Origin: Amycolatopsis sacchari
Lineage (GTDB): Bacteria; Actinomycetota; Actinomycetes; Mycobacteriales; Pseudonocardiaceae
Assembly: GCF_900114035.1 (NCBI RefSeq)
Contig: NZ_FORP01000034.1
Coordinates: forward strand, 1 to 57,272
Direction: 5' to 3'
DNA length: 57,272 bases
Shown here piece after piece: positions 29,211 through 37,942 of the stretch. The notes beneath the pieces are model-generated. The model saw nothing but the letters and a program-made list of their open reading frames with translations. It was not told where the DNA came from and searched no databases. Positions within the stretch are counted from its first letter, which is position 1; every line of letters starts with the position of its first letter. Position numbers and translations under genes: made by a program.

Positions 29211-30026
29211 GTGCGTCTTCTCAGCGGACTCACAGCGCGCGGCTGGTTGGCTTTCAGGGTGAGCCACCACACTGGCCGCGTGCCCACAGACACGATCACC
29301 CCGCACGGCCGTCCGCGGTGGACCACCCGCGCCGCCGTACTGCTGCCCGGTCCCGGCACCACCCCGTTCACGTTCTGGTACCTCGCGGTGCTGCTCGCGA
29401 CCACGGTGCTGCAGCGCGTCGTGGGCGAATCGGTGTCGGCGGAGCTGCTCGCGGAGGCCAGCACGGACGCCCACAACCTGTGGCACCGCCCCGTGTCCAG
29501 CCTGATCAGCAGTGCGCTGTGGATCGACGACTCGGGCTGGCTGGTCTACGTGCTGATCTTCGCGGTGGCGGTCGCGCCGCTGGAACGCCGCGTCGGCGCG
29601 GGCTGGACGTTCGCGGTCTTCGCCAGCGGGCACGCGCTCGCGACGCTGGCCACGGAACTGCCGGTGATGGTGGCGCTGCGGGAGGGCTGGCTGCCGCCGA
29701 CGGACGCGCACTGGCTCGACATCGGCGTCAGCTACGGCTTCTTCGCCACGGCGGGCGCGATGGTGCCGGTGCTGGAACGGCGGCTGCGGCTGCCCGCCGT
29801 GGTGCTGCTCGAACTCCTCGTGGGTGTGATCTACGTCGCTGACGAGCCGGGTTCGCTGCTGTCGGTGGTCACGCTCGCGGGGCACGCGATCGCCGTGCAC
29901 ATCGGGGTTCTGGGCTGGTGGGCGTGGTTGCGGCGGCGCGGGCTGACCGGCACGCTGCGGCTGCCCCGGCGGCGCCGTGATCCGGTTCGCCCGGACGCTC
30001 CCTTGGCCGGCTCGATCGCGCCGTGA
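29211..30026 (+). CDS. Rhomboid-like integral membrane protein
   Basis: A 271-residue polytopic protein. The middle carries GHALATLATELPV and GVSYGFFATAGAM, in the position of a rhomboid GxSG serine, and LAGHAIAVHIGVLGWW holds candidate histidines. A basic tail follows. Whether it is an active intramembrane protease is uncertain; it may be a rhomboid-like pseudoenzyme. The start is unsure (GTG 29211; GTG 29280 is also possible). Its stop overlaps the phosphatase start by 4 nt. Confidence 0.6.
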   Translation: MRLLSGLTARGWLAFRVSHHTGRVPTDTITPHGRPRWTTRAAVLLPGPGTTPFTFWYLAVLLATTVLQRVVGESVSAELLAEASTDAHNLWHRPVSSLISSALWIDDSGWLVYVLIFAVAVAPLERRVGAGWTFAVFASGHALATLATELPVMVALREGWLPPTDAHWLDIGVSYGFFATAGAMVPVLERRLRLPAVVLLELLVGVIYVADEPGSLLSVVTLAGHAIAVHIGVLGWWAWLRRRGLTGTLRLPRRRRDPVRPDAPLAGSIAP

Positions 30027-30814
30027 ACGATGGGGGCATGCAGTGGCTCGAACTCGAAGGGGCGGCCAACGCCCGTGACCTCGGCGGCCTGCCGACCGCC
30101 GACGGCGGGGTGATCGCGGACCGCACGCTGTTGCGCTCGGACAACCTGCAGGGCCTCACACCCGCGGACGTCAAGCTCCTCGTCGAGGACGTCGGGCTGC
30201 GGACGGTGGTCGACCTGCGCAGCACGCACGAGGTCGAGTCGGAGGGGCCGGGGCCGCTGCGCGCGGTCGAGCGGGTGCGGCACGTGCACCTGTCCGTCCT
30301 GCCCGAGCTCGGCGAGATGACCGACGCGGCGGTGGACGCGTTGTTCTCGCGCCGTGAGCGCACGCTGGAGCGTTACCCGGACGACCCGATGTGCGCGCTG
30401 TACCTGGGTTATCTGGAGGACCGGCCGGAAAGCGTGGTGCGCGCGCTGCGGACGATCGCGGACACGCCGGGTGCGGCGCTCGTGCACTGCGCGGCGGGCA
30501 AGGACCGCACGGGGGTCGTGGTGGCGCTGTCGCTGACGGTGGCGGGCGTCGAGCGCGAGGCGGTGGTGGCGGACTACGCCGCGAGCGGCACGCGGATCGC
30601 GGGGATCATGGCGCGGCTGCGGGCGTCGCCGACCTACGCGCCGGACCTGGAAAAACGCGGCGGCGACGACGAGAAGCACCGCCCGCGCCCGGAAACGATG
30701 GAAGCGTTCCTCACCCAGGTCGACGAGCGTTACGGCGGACCGCTGGCGTGGCTGGCGGAACACGGCTTCGGCGAGTCCGACGCCCAGCGGCTGCGGGAGA
30801 AGCTCGTGGCGTAG
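30023..30814 (+). CDS. Tyrosine/phosphoinositide phosphatase, PtpB type
   Basis: A 263-residue protein-tyrosine phosphatase of the DSP-like family that includes Mycobacterium tuberculosis PtpB. The P-loop HCAAGKDRTG spans residues 155-164, with nucleophile C156. The N-terminal ANARDLGGLPTADG and DLRSTHEVE motifs match. GTG at 30023 overlaps the rhomboid-like stop; ATG at 30038 is an alternative. Co-translation suggests the two proteins work together or at least share expression. Confidence 0.88.
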   Translation: MNDGGMQWLELEGAANARDLGGLPTADGGVIADRTLLRSDNLQGLTPADVKLLVEDVGLRTVVDLRSTHEVESEGPGPLRAVERVRHVHLSVLPELGEMTDAAVDALFSRRERTLERYPDDPMCALYLGYLEDRPESVVRALRTIADTPGAALVHCAAGKDRTGVVVALSLTVAGVEREAVVADYAASGTRIAGIMARLRASPTYAPDLEKRGGDDEKHRPRPETMEAFLTQVDERYGGPLAWLAEHGFGESDAQRLREKLVA

Positions 30815-30820
30815 CGCCGG

Positions 30821-31543
30821 TCAGTCCGAAGTGGACTCACCGGCGTACCGGTGCACCAGTGACTGCGCCTCGCGCAGATGACTCACCGTCAGCTCCCTGG
30901 CCCGCTCCCCATCGGATTTCTCGATGGCGGCGAGGATTTCGCCGTGCTCCTCGACGGCCTTGGCGATCTGGCCGGGCAGGCGCAGCGCGGCGCGCCGTTC
31001 CTCGCCGACGAGGGACAGCACCGAGCGCAGCAGCCCGGCGACGTCGTCGTTGCCCGCGTTCTCCGCGATGACCCGGTGGAACTCGGCGTCGGTGGCGATG
31101 ACGCGCAGCATGTCCCCCTTGGCCGCGGCGGCCGCCATCTCCGCCACGTTCGACCGCAGCCGCGCGAGCACCGGCTCGGTGTGCTCCGCCGCCAGCCGCT
31201 CCGCGAGCGTCGGCTCGACCATCATGCGGAGGTCGAACAGCCGGTCCACCAGCTGGTCGTGCTCGCGGAACCACGTGCGCAGCTCCCGGTCCGTGCCCTC
31301 GCGGTCCCGCACGTACGTCCCCGACCCCGGCCGGATCGACACGTACCCGATGGAGGCCAGCACCCGCAGGGCCTGCCGGAGCGAACCACGGCTGACGTCG
31401 AGCTGCTCGCACAGCTTCCGCTCGGAGGGCAGCCGCGAGCCCGCGGGCAGCTCCCCGCTGTCGATGAGCGCGCGCAGGTGGTCCACCGTCGCGCTCCAGA
31501 CCTGCTCGTCGCCGGTGCTCACGACGGCATCCTGCCCGATCAC
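30821..31543 (-). CDS. GntR-family regulator, FadR/FCD subfamily
   Basis: A 240-residue regulator with an N-terminal winged helix (GSRLPSERKLCEQLDVSRGS, LRQALRVLASIGYVSIRPGS) and a C-terminal FCD helical ligand domain with metal-binding-type D/H residues (DAEFHRVIAENAG, EEHGEILAAI). FCD regulators bind small acids and release TGGT-N3-ACCA sites; such a site lies at 31578-31588, in front of the divergent MFS permease gene. It probably controls that permease. Confidence 0.88.
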   Translation of the reverse strand: MIGQDAVVSTGDEQVWSATVDHLRALIDSGELPAGSRLPSERKLCEQLDVSRGSLRQALRVLASIGYVSIRPGSGTYVRDREGTDRELRTWFREHDQLVDRLFDLRMMVEPTLAERLAAEHTEPVLARLRSNVAEMAAAAAKGDMLRVIATDAEFHRVIAENAGNDDVAGLLRSVLSLVGEERRAALRLPGQIAKAVEEHGEILAAIEKSDGERARELTVSHLREAQSLVHRYAGESTSD

Positions 31544-31576
31544 CCGCGCCCTGTCGCGCGTCCCGCGGCCCGAAAA

Positions 31577-31588
31577 TTGGTCCTACCA
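31577..31588. promoter_or_regulatory. FCD-GntR operator (TGGT-CCT-ACCA)
   Basis: TTGGTCCTACCA carries the classical FadR-type half-sites TGGT and ACCA with a 3-nt spacer. It lies 34 nt before the GntR start and upstream of TGCTAGCGT (31605-31612), a possible extended -10 for the MFS gene. Confidence 0.7.
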
Positions 31589-31666
31589 GTTGCTGATCGT
31601 CTCTGCTAGCGTCGCCTTCCGACGGTGTGGTCGGACGAGGACCGACCCGGGTGCCCGAGGAGAGGC

Positions 31667-32983
31667 ATGTCCGAGCTGACGTCCGCGGCGTTGCGCAAGG
31701 CCACCAGGCGGCTGGTCCCCCTGATGGCGGTCTGCTACTTCGTCGCCTACCTGGATCGCACGAACCTCTCGGTCGCGGCGCTGACCATGAACGAGGAACT
31801 CGGGTTCACCGCGACCGCGTACGGCTTCGGCGCCGGCGTGCTCTTCCTCGGCTACATCCTGCTCGACGCCCCGAGCAACCTGATCATGCACCGCGTCGGC
31901 GCGCGGCGCTGGATGGCCCGGATCATGATCGTGTGGGGCCTCGTGGCGGCGGCGTGCGCGGCGATCTCCGGCGAGGTCAGCTTCTTCGTGCTGCGGTTCC
32001 TGCTCGGCATCGCCGAGGCCGGGTTCTTCCCCGGCATGATCCTGTACCTGACCTACTGGTTCCCCGCCGCGCGCCGGGCCACCGTGACCGGGCTGTTCAT
32101 GGTGGCGGTGCCGCTGTCGACCGCGCTGGGCGCCCCGCTGGGCGGGCTGCTGCTCGAGCTCGACGGGGTCGCGGGGCTGAGCGGCTGGCGCTGGCTGTAC
32201 CTGGCGGAGGGCCTGCCCGCCGTCTTCCTCGGCGTCGCGCTGCTGTGGCTGCTGCCCGACCGGCCCGCGAAGGCCAAATGGCTCACCGAGGACGAGCGCT
32301 CGGCGATCGAGGACGTGCTGACCCGCGAGCAGGCGGCGACCGAACGCGGCAACCCGCTGCCGGTGCGCAAGGCGTTGTTCAGCGGCCGGACGATCGCGCT
32401 CGGCCTGGTGTACTTCGGCATCGCGTTCGGGCTCTACGGCCTCGGTTTCTGGATGCCGCAGATCATCAAGTCCAGCCTGGCGATCAAGGACAACCTCAGC
32501 GTCACGCTGCTCACCGCCGCGCCCTACGCGATCGGCGCGGTGGCGATGGTGGTGTGGGGCCGGGCGTGCGACCGGACGGGCAGGTCGTCGACGTACACGA
32601 TGCTGCCGATGGTGATCGGCGGGCTGGCGCTGGTCGTCTCGGCGTTCCTGACCAGCGCGCCGTGGCTCGGGTACGCGGGCCTGTGCGCTTGCGCCATCGG
32701 GGTGATGGCGGCGTTCCCGGCGTTCTGGACGCTGCCGTCGGCCTTCCTGGCCGGTGCGGCGGCCGCCGGGGCGATCGGCGTCATCAACTCGATCGGCAAC
32801 CTCTCGGGCTTCATCGGCCCGTACTGGGTGGGCTGGATGTCCAGCCTGTTCGGCTCGGCGAAGTGGGGCCTGGTCACGATCGGGCTGGTGATGACGGCGG
32901 GCGGCGTGCTCGTGAAGTCACTCGGCGACGCGCCGCGCAGGCAGGCTTCGCAGACGTCCGCGCTCGCCACGCCGCAGAACTGA
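31667..32983 (+). CDS. MFS permease, anion:cation symporter (ACS)-like
   Basis: A 438-residue 12-helix permease. YFVAYLDRTNLSVAALTMNE in helix 1 and GYILLDAPSNLIMHRVGARR in the loop 2-3 region are typical of the ACS branch, which imports organic acids such as phthalate, tartrate or hexuronates. ATG at 31667 has GAGGAGAGG upstream. Its stop abuts that of the convergent PPOX gene. The divergent FCD-GntR regulator suggests an acid substrate, but it cannot be named. Confidence 0.85.
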   Translation: MSELTSAALRKATRRLVPLMAVCYFVAYLDRTNLSVAALTMNEELGFTATAYGFGAGVLFLGYILLDAPSNLIMHRVGARRWMARIMIVWGLVAAACAAISGEVSFFVLRFLLGIAEAGFFPGMILYLTYWFPAARRATVTGLFMVAVPLSTALGAPLGGLLLELDGVAGLSGWRWLYLAEGLPAVFLGVALLWLLPDRPAKAKWLTEDERSAIEDVLTREQAATERGNPLPVRKALFSGRTIALGLVYFGIAFGLYGLGFWMPQIIKSSLAIKDNLSVTLLTAAPYAIGAVAMVVWGRACDRTGRSSTYTMLPMVIGGLALVVSAFLTSAPWLGYAGLCACAIGVMAAFPAFWTLPSAFLAGAAAAGAIGVINSIGNLSGFIGPYWVGWMSSLFGSAKWGLVTIGLVMTAGGVLVKSLGDAPRRQASQTSALATPQN

Positions 32984-33493
32984 TCAGTCGCTGCCGTTCA
33001 GGAACTCCGCCGTCGTGCCGCCCAGCGGCATCGGGTCGAGCCCGAGCTTGCGGTGGTCCCACGAACGCGTCCGCTCCGGGTCCACGCGCACCACGACACG
33101 CTTGTTCATCATCATCTCCACGAGCGGTTTCGCCTCGTCGGTGTACGGGCCGGTGTAGCGCTCCCACACGCTGACGCCGACGCGCCAGATGTCGTCGGGG
33201 TCGTCGCTGATCACGGCACGGCCCTCGATCGACACCCCACGCAGCTTGTCGTAGGTGTGCCCGTCCTCGATGAGCACCGTGATCCGGTCGTCGCGGCGCA
33301 GGTTCACGACCTTCTGCGACTTGACCTTCGTCTCGAACCAGATCTTCCCGTCCACGACCGCATACCACATCGCGACGAGGTGCGGGGTGCCGTTCGGGCC
33401 GAGGGTGGCCATCGTGGCGGTGCGGCTGCGCGCCACGAACGCCTCGATCTCGTCGTCGGTCATGCGGATCTGCGCGCGCTGGTTGACGCCCAT
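32984..33493 (-). CDS. PPOX-class (pyridoxamine oxidase-like) flavin/F420-dependent protein
   Basis: A 169-residue split-beta-barrel protein. The N-terminal MATLGPNGTPHLVAMWYAVV and KVVNLRRDDRITVLIED segments match the PPOX family, in which actinobacterial members often use F420. It starts 1 nt after the cysNC stop, so it belongs to the cysD-cysNC transcript. No known step of sulfate assimilation needs it, so the association is unexplained. Confidence 0.8.
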   Translation of the reverse strand: MGVNQRAQIRMTDDEIEAFVARSRTATMATLGPNGTPHLVAMWYAVVDGKIWFETKVKSQKVVNLRRDDRITVLIEDGHTYDKLRGVSIEGRAVISDDPDDIWRVGVSVWERYTGPYTDEAKPLVEMMMNKRVVVRVDPERTRSWDHRKLGLDPMPLGGTTAEFLNGSD

Positions 33494-33494
33494 G

Positions 33495-35309
33495 TCAGCC
33501 GTCCAGGAGGTTCAGGATGGCCGAGGCCATCGTCGTCGGGTCGCCGTCCCCCGGCCGCAGCACGAGTTCCGGCGCCACCGGCGGCTCGTACGGGTCGTCG
33601 ACGCCGGTGAAGCCGCGGATCTCGCCGGCACGGGCGCGGGCGTACATGCCCTTCGGGTCGCGTGCCTCGCACACCTCCAGCGGCGTGTCCACGAAAACCT
33701 CCACAAAGGACAGTCCGGCGTCCTCGTGCGCCGCCCTGGCCTTGGCCCGGTCCGCGCGGTAGGGACTGATCAGCGACACTATCGCCACGATTCCCGCGTC
33801 GGCAAACAACTGCGCGACGGCCGTGACGCGGCGCACGTTCTCGGCGCGGTCGGCGGCGCCGAACCCGAGGTCGGCGTTGAGCCCGTGCCGCAGGTTGTCC
33901 CCGTCCAGCCGGTAGGCGGGCCGCCCGGCGGCGACGAGCAGGCGTTCCAGCTCGGCGGCGACGGTGGACTTGCCGGAGGCGGACAGCCCGGTGAGCCACA
34001 CCGTCAGCCCGCGGGTCGGGCGCTCGTCACGGGTGACGGTCGCCGCGTGCCACACGACCGGCGTCGCGGCCCCGGTGATCATGCCGGCGGCGACGGTGTC
34101 GTTGGTGGTGTCGTCGACGAGGATGAAGCTTCCGGTGGCGCGGTTGCGGCGGTAGGGGTCGAACAGGACGGGCTGCCGCGTGCGCAGGTGGACGCGGCCG
34201 ATCTCGTTGAGCGCCAGCGCGGCGGCGGACTCGTCGCGGTGCAGGGTGTTGACGTCGAGCCGGTAGTCGAGCGAGCGCACCTCCGCCCTGGTCTCGCGCG
34301 TGGTGTGCCGCAGGGTGTAGGTCGCGCCGGGGGCGAGCGTGCTGCGGTCCGAGAACCAGCACACCATCGCGTCGAGGTCCTGCCCGCTGTGCGGCCGGTT
34401 GCCGGGACGGCAGATCAGGTCCCCGCGCCCCACGTCGAGGTCGTCGGTGAGCCGGATCGTGACGGCCTGCGGGGCGAAGGCCTCGGCCAGTTCCCGGCCA
34501 CCGGGCGCGACGATCTCGCGCACGCGCGTCCGCAGGCCGGACGGCAGCACGAGCACCTCGTCGCCGGGCTTGAACACCCCGCCCGCGAGGGTGCCGGCGT
34601 ACCCGCGGAAGTCGTCGCGGCGGATCACGTACTGCACGGGGAACCGGGCGTCGACGAGGTTGCGGTCGGACGCGACGTGCACCTCCTCCAGGTGGTGCAG
34701 CAGCGGCACGCCCTCGTACCACGGCATGCTCGTGCTCCGGTGCACGACGTTGTCGCCGTGCAAGGCGGAAACCGGCACGAACGTCAGGTCGGGCACGGAC
34801 AGCTTCATCGCGAACCGGCGGAACTCCTCGCGGATCTCGTCGAACCGCTCCCGCGACCAGCCGACGAGGTCCATCTTGTTCACGCACAGCACCAGGTGCG
34901 GGATCCCGAGCAGGCTGGCGAGGAACGCGTGCCGCCGCGACTGCTCCAGCACCCCCTTGCGGGCGTCGACGAGGATCAGTGCGAGGTCGGCGGTCGACGC
35001 GCCGGTGACCATGTTCCGCGTGTACTGCAGGTGGCCCGGGGTGTCGGCGATGATGAAACGGCGGCGCGGGGTGGCGAAGTAGCGGTGCGCGACGTCGATC
35101 GTGATGCCCTGCTCGCGTTCGGCCCGCAGGCCGTCGGTGAGCAGCGCCAGGTTCGGGTAGTCCTCGCCGCGGTCGCGGCTGGCGCGCTCGACGGCGGCGA
35201 GCTGGTCGGTGAACAGCGTCTTGGAGTCGAACAGCAGGCGGCCGATGAGGGTGGACTTGCCGTCGTCGACGCTGCCCGCCGTGGCGAGCCGCAGCAGCTC
35301 CTGGGGCAT
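33495..35309 (-). CDS. cysNC: Bifunctional sulfate adenylyltransferase subunit 1 / APS kinase
   Basis: CysN is the GTPase subunit of ATP sulfurylase and works with CysD to form APS. The fused CysC domain phosphorylates APS to PAPS, the donor for sulfotransferases and for reduction. The 604-residue chain has GSVDDGKST (12-20), DTPGH and NKMD in the EF-Tu-like part, then the kinase P-loop GLSASGKST (441-449) and LDGDNLRHGLN. ATG at 35309 is 1 nt from the cysD stop. The same fusion occurs in mycobacteria. Confidence 0.95.
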   Translation of the reverse strand: MPQELLRLATAGSVDDGKSTLIGRLLFDSKTLFTDQLAAVERASRDRGEDYPNLALLTDGLRAEREQGITIDVAHRYFATPRRRFIIADTPGHLQYTRNMVTGASTADLALILVDARKGVLEQSRRHAFLASLLGIPHLVLCVNKMDLVGWSRERFDEIREEFRRFAMKLSVPDLTFVPVSALHGDNVVHRSTSMPWYEGVPLLHHLEEVHVASDRNLVDARFPVQYVIRRDDFRGYAGTLAGGVFKPGDEVLVLPSGLRTRVREIVAPGGRELAEAFAPQAVTIRLTDDLDVGRGDLICRPGNRPHSGQDLDAMVCWFSDRSTLAPGATYTLRHTTRETRAEVRSLDYRLDVNTLHRDESAAALALNEIGRVHLRTRQPVLFDPYRRNRATGSFILVDDTTNDTVAAGMITGAATPVVWHAATVTRDERPTRGLTVWLTGLSASGKSTVAAELERLLVAAGRPAYRLDGDNLRHGLNADLGFGAADRAENVRRVTAVAQLFADAGIVAIVSLISPYRADRAKARAAHEDAGLSFVEVFVDTPLEVCEARDPKGMYARARAGEIRGFTGVDDPYEPPVAPELVLRPGDGDPTTMASAILNLLDG

Positions 35310-35310
35310 G

Positions 35311-36222
35311 TCAGAAGTACCCTTCCTTCTTCCGGTCCTCCATGCCCGCCTCGGAAATGCGGTCGTCGGCGCGCGTGGCGCCCCGTTCGGTGAGCCGCGT
35401 GGCGGCGGTTTCGGCGACGACCTCCTCGGCCGTCGCGGCGGTGGACTCCACGCAACCGGTGCACGTCGCGTCGCCCACCGTGCGGAAGCGGACCGTGGCC
35501 TCGTAAGGGTGTTCACCGTCCAGCAGGCGCAGGTGCCGCGTGTGCGCGAGCAGCATCCCGTCGCGTTGCACGACCTGGCGCCGGTGCGCGTAGTACAGCG
35601 ACGGCAGCTCGATGTCCTCCGCCGCGATGTAGGACCAGATGTCGAGCTCGGTCCAGTTGGACAGCGGGAAGACGCGGATGTGCTCGCCGCGCCGGTGGCG
35701 CCCGTTGTAGAGGTGCCACAGCTCCGGGCGCTGGTTGCGCGGGTCCCACTGGCCGAACTCGTCCCGGAAGCTGAACACGCGTTCCTTCGCGCGGGCCTTC
35801 TCCTCGTCGCGCCGGGCCCCGCCGAACACGGCGTCGAAAGCGTTTTCCCGGATCAGGCGCAGGAGCGTCACGGTCTGCAAGCGGTTGCGGGAGGCTCGTG
35901 GGCCGGTCTCCTCGGTCACCCGCCCGGCGTCGATGTCGTCCTGCACGGAACCGACGACGAGCCGCAGGTGGTACTTCTCGACGGTGCGGTCACGGAAGTC
36001 CAGCACCTCGTCGAAGTTGTGCCCGGTGTCCACATGCGACACCGGGAACGGCAGCGGCGCGGGCCAGAACGCCTTGCGTGCGAGGTGCAGCATCACCACC
36101 GAGTCCTTGCCGCCGGAGAACAGCAGCACCGGCCGCTCGAACGTGGCCGCGACCTCGCGGAAGACGTGCACCGACTCGGCCTCGAGCGCCTCGAGGCCCG
36201 ACAGCTCGTAGGCCGTGGTCAC
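35311..36222 (-). CDS. cysD: Sulfate adenylyltransferase subunit 2
   Basis: CysD is the catalytic PP-loop subunit of ATP sulfurylase (ATP + sulfate to APS). The 303-residue chain shows SGGKDS (36-41), HVDTGHNFDEVLDFRD and the C-terminal TCTGCVESTA...RKKEGYF end typical of the family. GTG at 36222 is used; no strong ribosome-binding site is seen. It leads the cysD-cysNC-PPOX unit. A KstR-like palindrome lies 13 nt upstream in the region shared with the divergent SnoaL gene. Confidence 0.95.
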   Translation of the reverse strand: MTTAYELSGLEALEAESVHVFREVAATFERPVLLFSGGKDSVVMLHLARKAFWPAPLPFPVSHVDTGHNFDEVLDFRDRTVEKYHLRLVVGSVQDDIDAGRVTEETGPRASRNRLQTVTLLRLIRENAFDAVFGGARRDEEKARAKERVFSFRDEFGQWDPRNQRPELWHLYNGRHRRGEHIRVFPLSNWTELDIWSYIAAEDIELPSLYYAHRRQVVQRDGMLLAHTRHLRLLDGEHPYEATVRFRTVGDATCTGCVESTAATAEEVVAETAATRLTERGATRADDRISEAGMEDRKKEGYF

Positions 36223-36234
36223 GAGCTCGAAATT

Positions 36235-36246
36235 AGAACACGTTCT
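36235..36246. promoter_or_regulatory. KstR-like palindrome in the cysD/SnoaL divergent promoter
   Basis: AGAAC-AC-GTTCT, within TTAGAACACGTTCTT. The KstR consensus in mycobacteria is TNNAACNNGTTNNA; here only the last base differs. It sits between the divergent genes, where a repressor could act on both. Confidence 0.6.
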
Positions 36247-36281
36247 TGCTTTCGGTCAATCCCCGGAGCATGCTGGGCGGC

Positions 36282-36767
36282 ATGGACCTCGGCGTGCTCG
36301 AAGACATCAGGCGGGTCAAGCACCGCTACCTCCGCTGCGTGGACCTCAAGCGCTGGGACGACGTCGCCGACACCCTCACCCCCGAGGCGACGGCGAGCTA
36401 CGGCACGCCGACCTACGGGGAGCCGATCTCGCTGACCGGGCGCGAGGCCATCGTCGGGTTCCTCCGCGAGAAGCTCGGCGGAAGCCTGATCACCACACAC
36501 TTCGCGGTGCAGCCGGAGATCGACGTCGACGGCGACACCGCGACCGGGTTGTGGCCGTTCGAGGACACGGTCATCGCGCCGGAGCACCGGATCATGATCA
36601 AGGGCGCGGCGGTGTACGAGGACACCTACCGCCGCTGCGAGGACGGGCGCTGGCGCATCACGCACACCGGCTACACCCGGACGTACGAGTTCATGCTGTC
36701 CTTCGACGACGTGCCGAGCCTGCGCTTCACAGCGAACCGCTGGACATCCGTAGAGAACGCGTTCTAG
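36282..36767 (+). CDS. SnoaL-like (NTF2-fold) protein
   Basis: A 161-residue single-domain alpha/beta cone protein of the SnoaL_4/nuclear-transport-factor-2 type. The N-terminal helix (DLGVLEDIRRVKHRYLRCVD) and the WDDVADTLTPEATASYG loop are typical; members act as isomerases, dehydratases or binding proteins, often in steroid or aromatic pathways. ATG at 36282 (36270 possible). The last codons, ENAF-stop, lie within the second palindrome. It begins a four-gene run with DUF1214, SDR and sulfotransferase genes. Confidence 0.75.
   Translation: MDLGVLEDIRRVKHRYLRCVDLKRWDDVADTLTPEATASYGTPTYGEPISLTGREAIVGFLREKLGGSLITTHFAVQPEIDVDGDTATGLWPFEDTVIAPEHRIMIKGAAVYEDTYRRCEDGRWRITHTGYTRTYEFMLSFDDVPSLRFTANRWTSVENAF
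36754..36765. promoter_or_regulatory. Second KstR-like palindrome, before the DUF1214 gene
   Basis: AGAAC-GC-GTTCT, a perfect 12-bp palindrome followed by A, 13 nt before the DUF1214 ATG. It matches the core AACNNGTT and the flanking AG/CT seen at 36235-36246. It also encodes the end of the SnoaL protein, so chance from codon use must be considered. Confidence 0.5.
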
Positions 36768-36778
36768 GGGGCCGCGCG

Positions 36779-37942
36779 ATGCTGACGGACAAGTTCGCCG
36801 CCGCCATCGCGGAGGCCGAGAAGGTCATCGCCGAGGCGCCGCACGTCCGCGACGAACAGGACCTCGTCGAAGGCTACGACTACCTCGCGGGCAGCATCCG
36901 CGCCTCGCTCCAGATGGCGTGGGCCTACGAGCGCGACTTCCCGTTCTTCGTCCAGTCCACAGGCCCGTACACGAAGATGGGGCTGGACAACCCCGACACC
37001 CTGTACTTCCACTCCTACCTGCGCGACAACGCGGAGTACGTCGTCACGGGCACGCGCGGCACGACGCGTGACCTCAGCTTCCAGATCCTCAACGGCGACT
37101 ACTCCCCCGCCGACGTGCCGGACAGCCTGACCGCCTTCGACGACCGCGAGATCGAGATCGGCCCGGACGGGGACTACGAAATCCGGTTCGGTCCCGGCAA
37201 GGCGGGACCGAACTACTTCACGCTCGGCCCGGGTTCGGCGATGCTCGTCGTACGCGAGGTGTACAGCGACTGGACCGGCGAAGAACGCGGCACGATCAGG
37301 ATCGCGCGGGCGGATCACGTGGGTCACGCACCGCCTCCGTTGACCCGGGACGTGCTGGAGAAGCGGTACGGCGTGGCCGGCAAGCTCCTGCTGTCCCGGC
37401 TGCGGACGTTCCTGGCGTTCCCGAAGTGGTTCTACCTGGACCTGCCGGTCAACACGATGACCGAACCGCGTTCGACCCCGGGCGGGCTGAGCACGCAGTT
37501 CTCCTCCGCGGGGCACTACGAGCTCGCCGACGACGAGGCGATGATCGTGACGGTGCCGAAGTCGGACGCGCCGTACCAGGGCATCCAGCTCGGCAGCATG
37601 TGGTACATCTCGCTGGACTACGTCAACCACCAGACGAGCCTCACCGCCGACCAGGCGCACCTGGACCCGGACGGCAAGCTGCGGTTCGTGATCAGCGAGC
37701 GCGATCCCGGCGTGGTGAACTGGCTGGAGCGCACCGGGCACCGGCGCGGGTACGTGCAGATCCGCTGGCAGCGGCTGTCCCGCGCGCTCGGGCCCGAGGA
37801 CGGGCCGGAGGTGTCGGTGGTCAAAGTGGACGATCTGCCCGCGCGGTTGCCCTACTACGACGAGGCGAAGATCGCGCCGGACGGGTTCGCGGCGCGCATC
37901 GCGGCCCGGCAGGCCGCCGTCGCGAGGAGGATGCTCGGCTGA
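36779..37942 (+). CDS. DUF1214-domain protein (Rv3531c-like)
   Basis: A 387-residue protein with no signal peptide. The first 110 residues are helical (EDQ...VEGYDYLAGSIRASLQM and the KMGLDNPDTLYFHSYLRD region), and the rest resembles the DUF1214/DUF1254 beta-rich fold. Length and opening resemble my recollection of mycobacterial Rv3531c, a KstR-regulated gene of unknown function. Its stop overlaps the SDR start by 1 nt. The enzymatic role, if any, is unknown. Confidence 0.7.
   Translation: MLTDKFAAAIAEAEKVIAEAPHVRDEQDLVEGYDYLAGSIRASLQMAWAYERDFPFFVQSTGPYTKMGLDNPDTLYFHSYLRDNAEYVVTGTRGTTRDLSFQILNGDYSPADVPDSLTAFDDREIEIGPDGDYEIRFGPGKAGPNYFTLGPGSAMLVVREVYSDWTGEERGTIRIARADHVGHAPPPLTRDVLEKRYGVAGKLLLSRLRTFLAFPKWFYLDLPVNTMTEPRSTPGGLSTQFSSAGHYELADDEAMIVTVPKSDAPYQGIQLGSMWYISLDYVNHQTSLTADQAHLDPDGKLRFVISERDPGVVNWLERTGHRRGYVQIRWQRLSRALGPEDGPEVSVVKVDDLPARLPYYDEAKIAPDGFAARIAARQAAVARRMLG

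Noticed and set aside
28142..29262. Plus-strand frames opposite the PLP enzyme
   Set aside because: Shadows of the minus-strand gene; no motifs.
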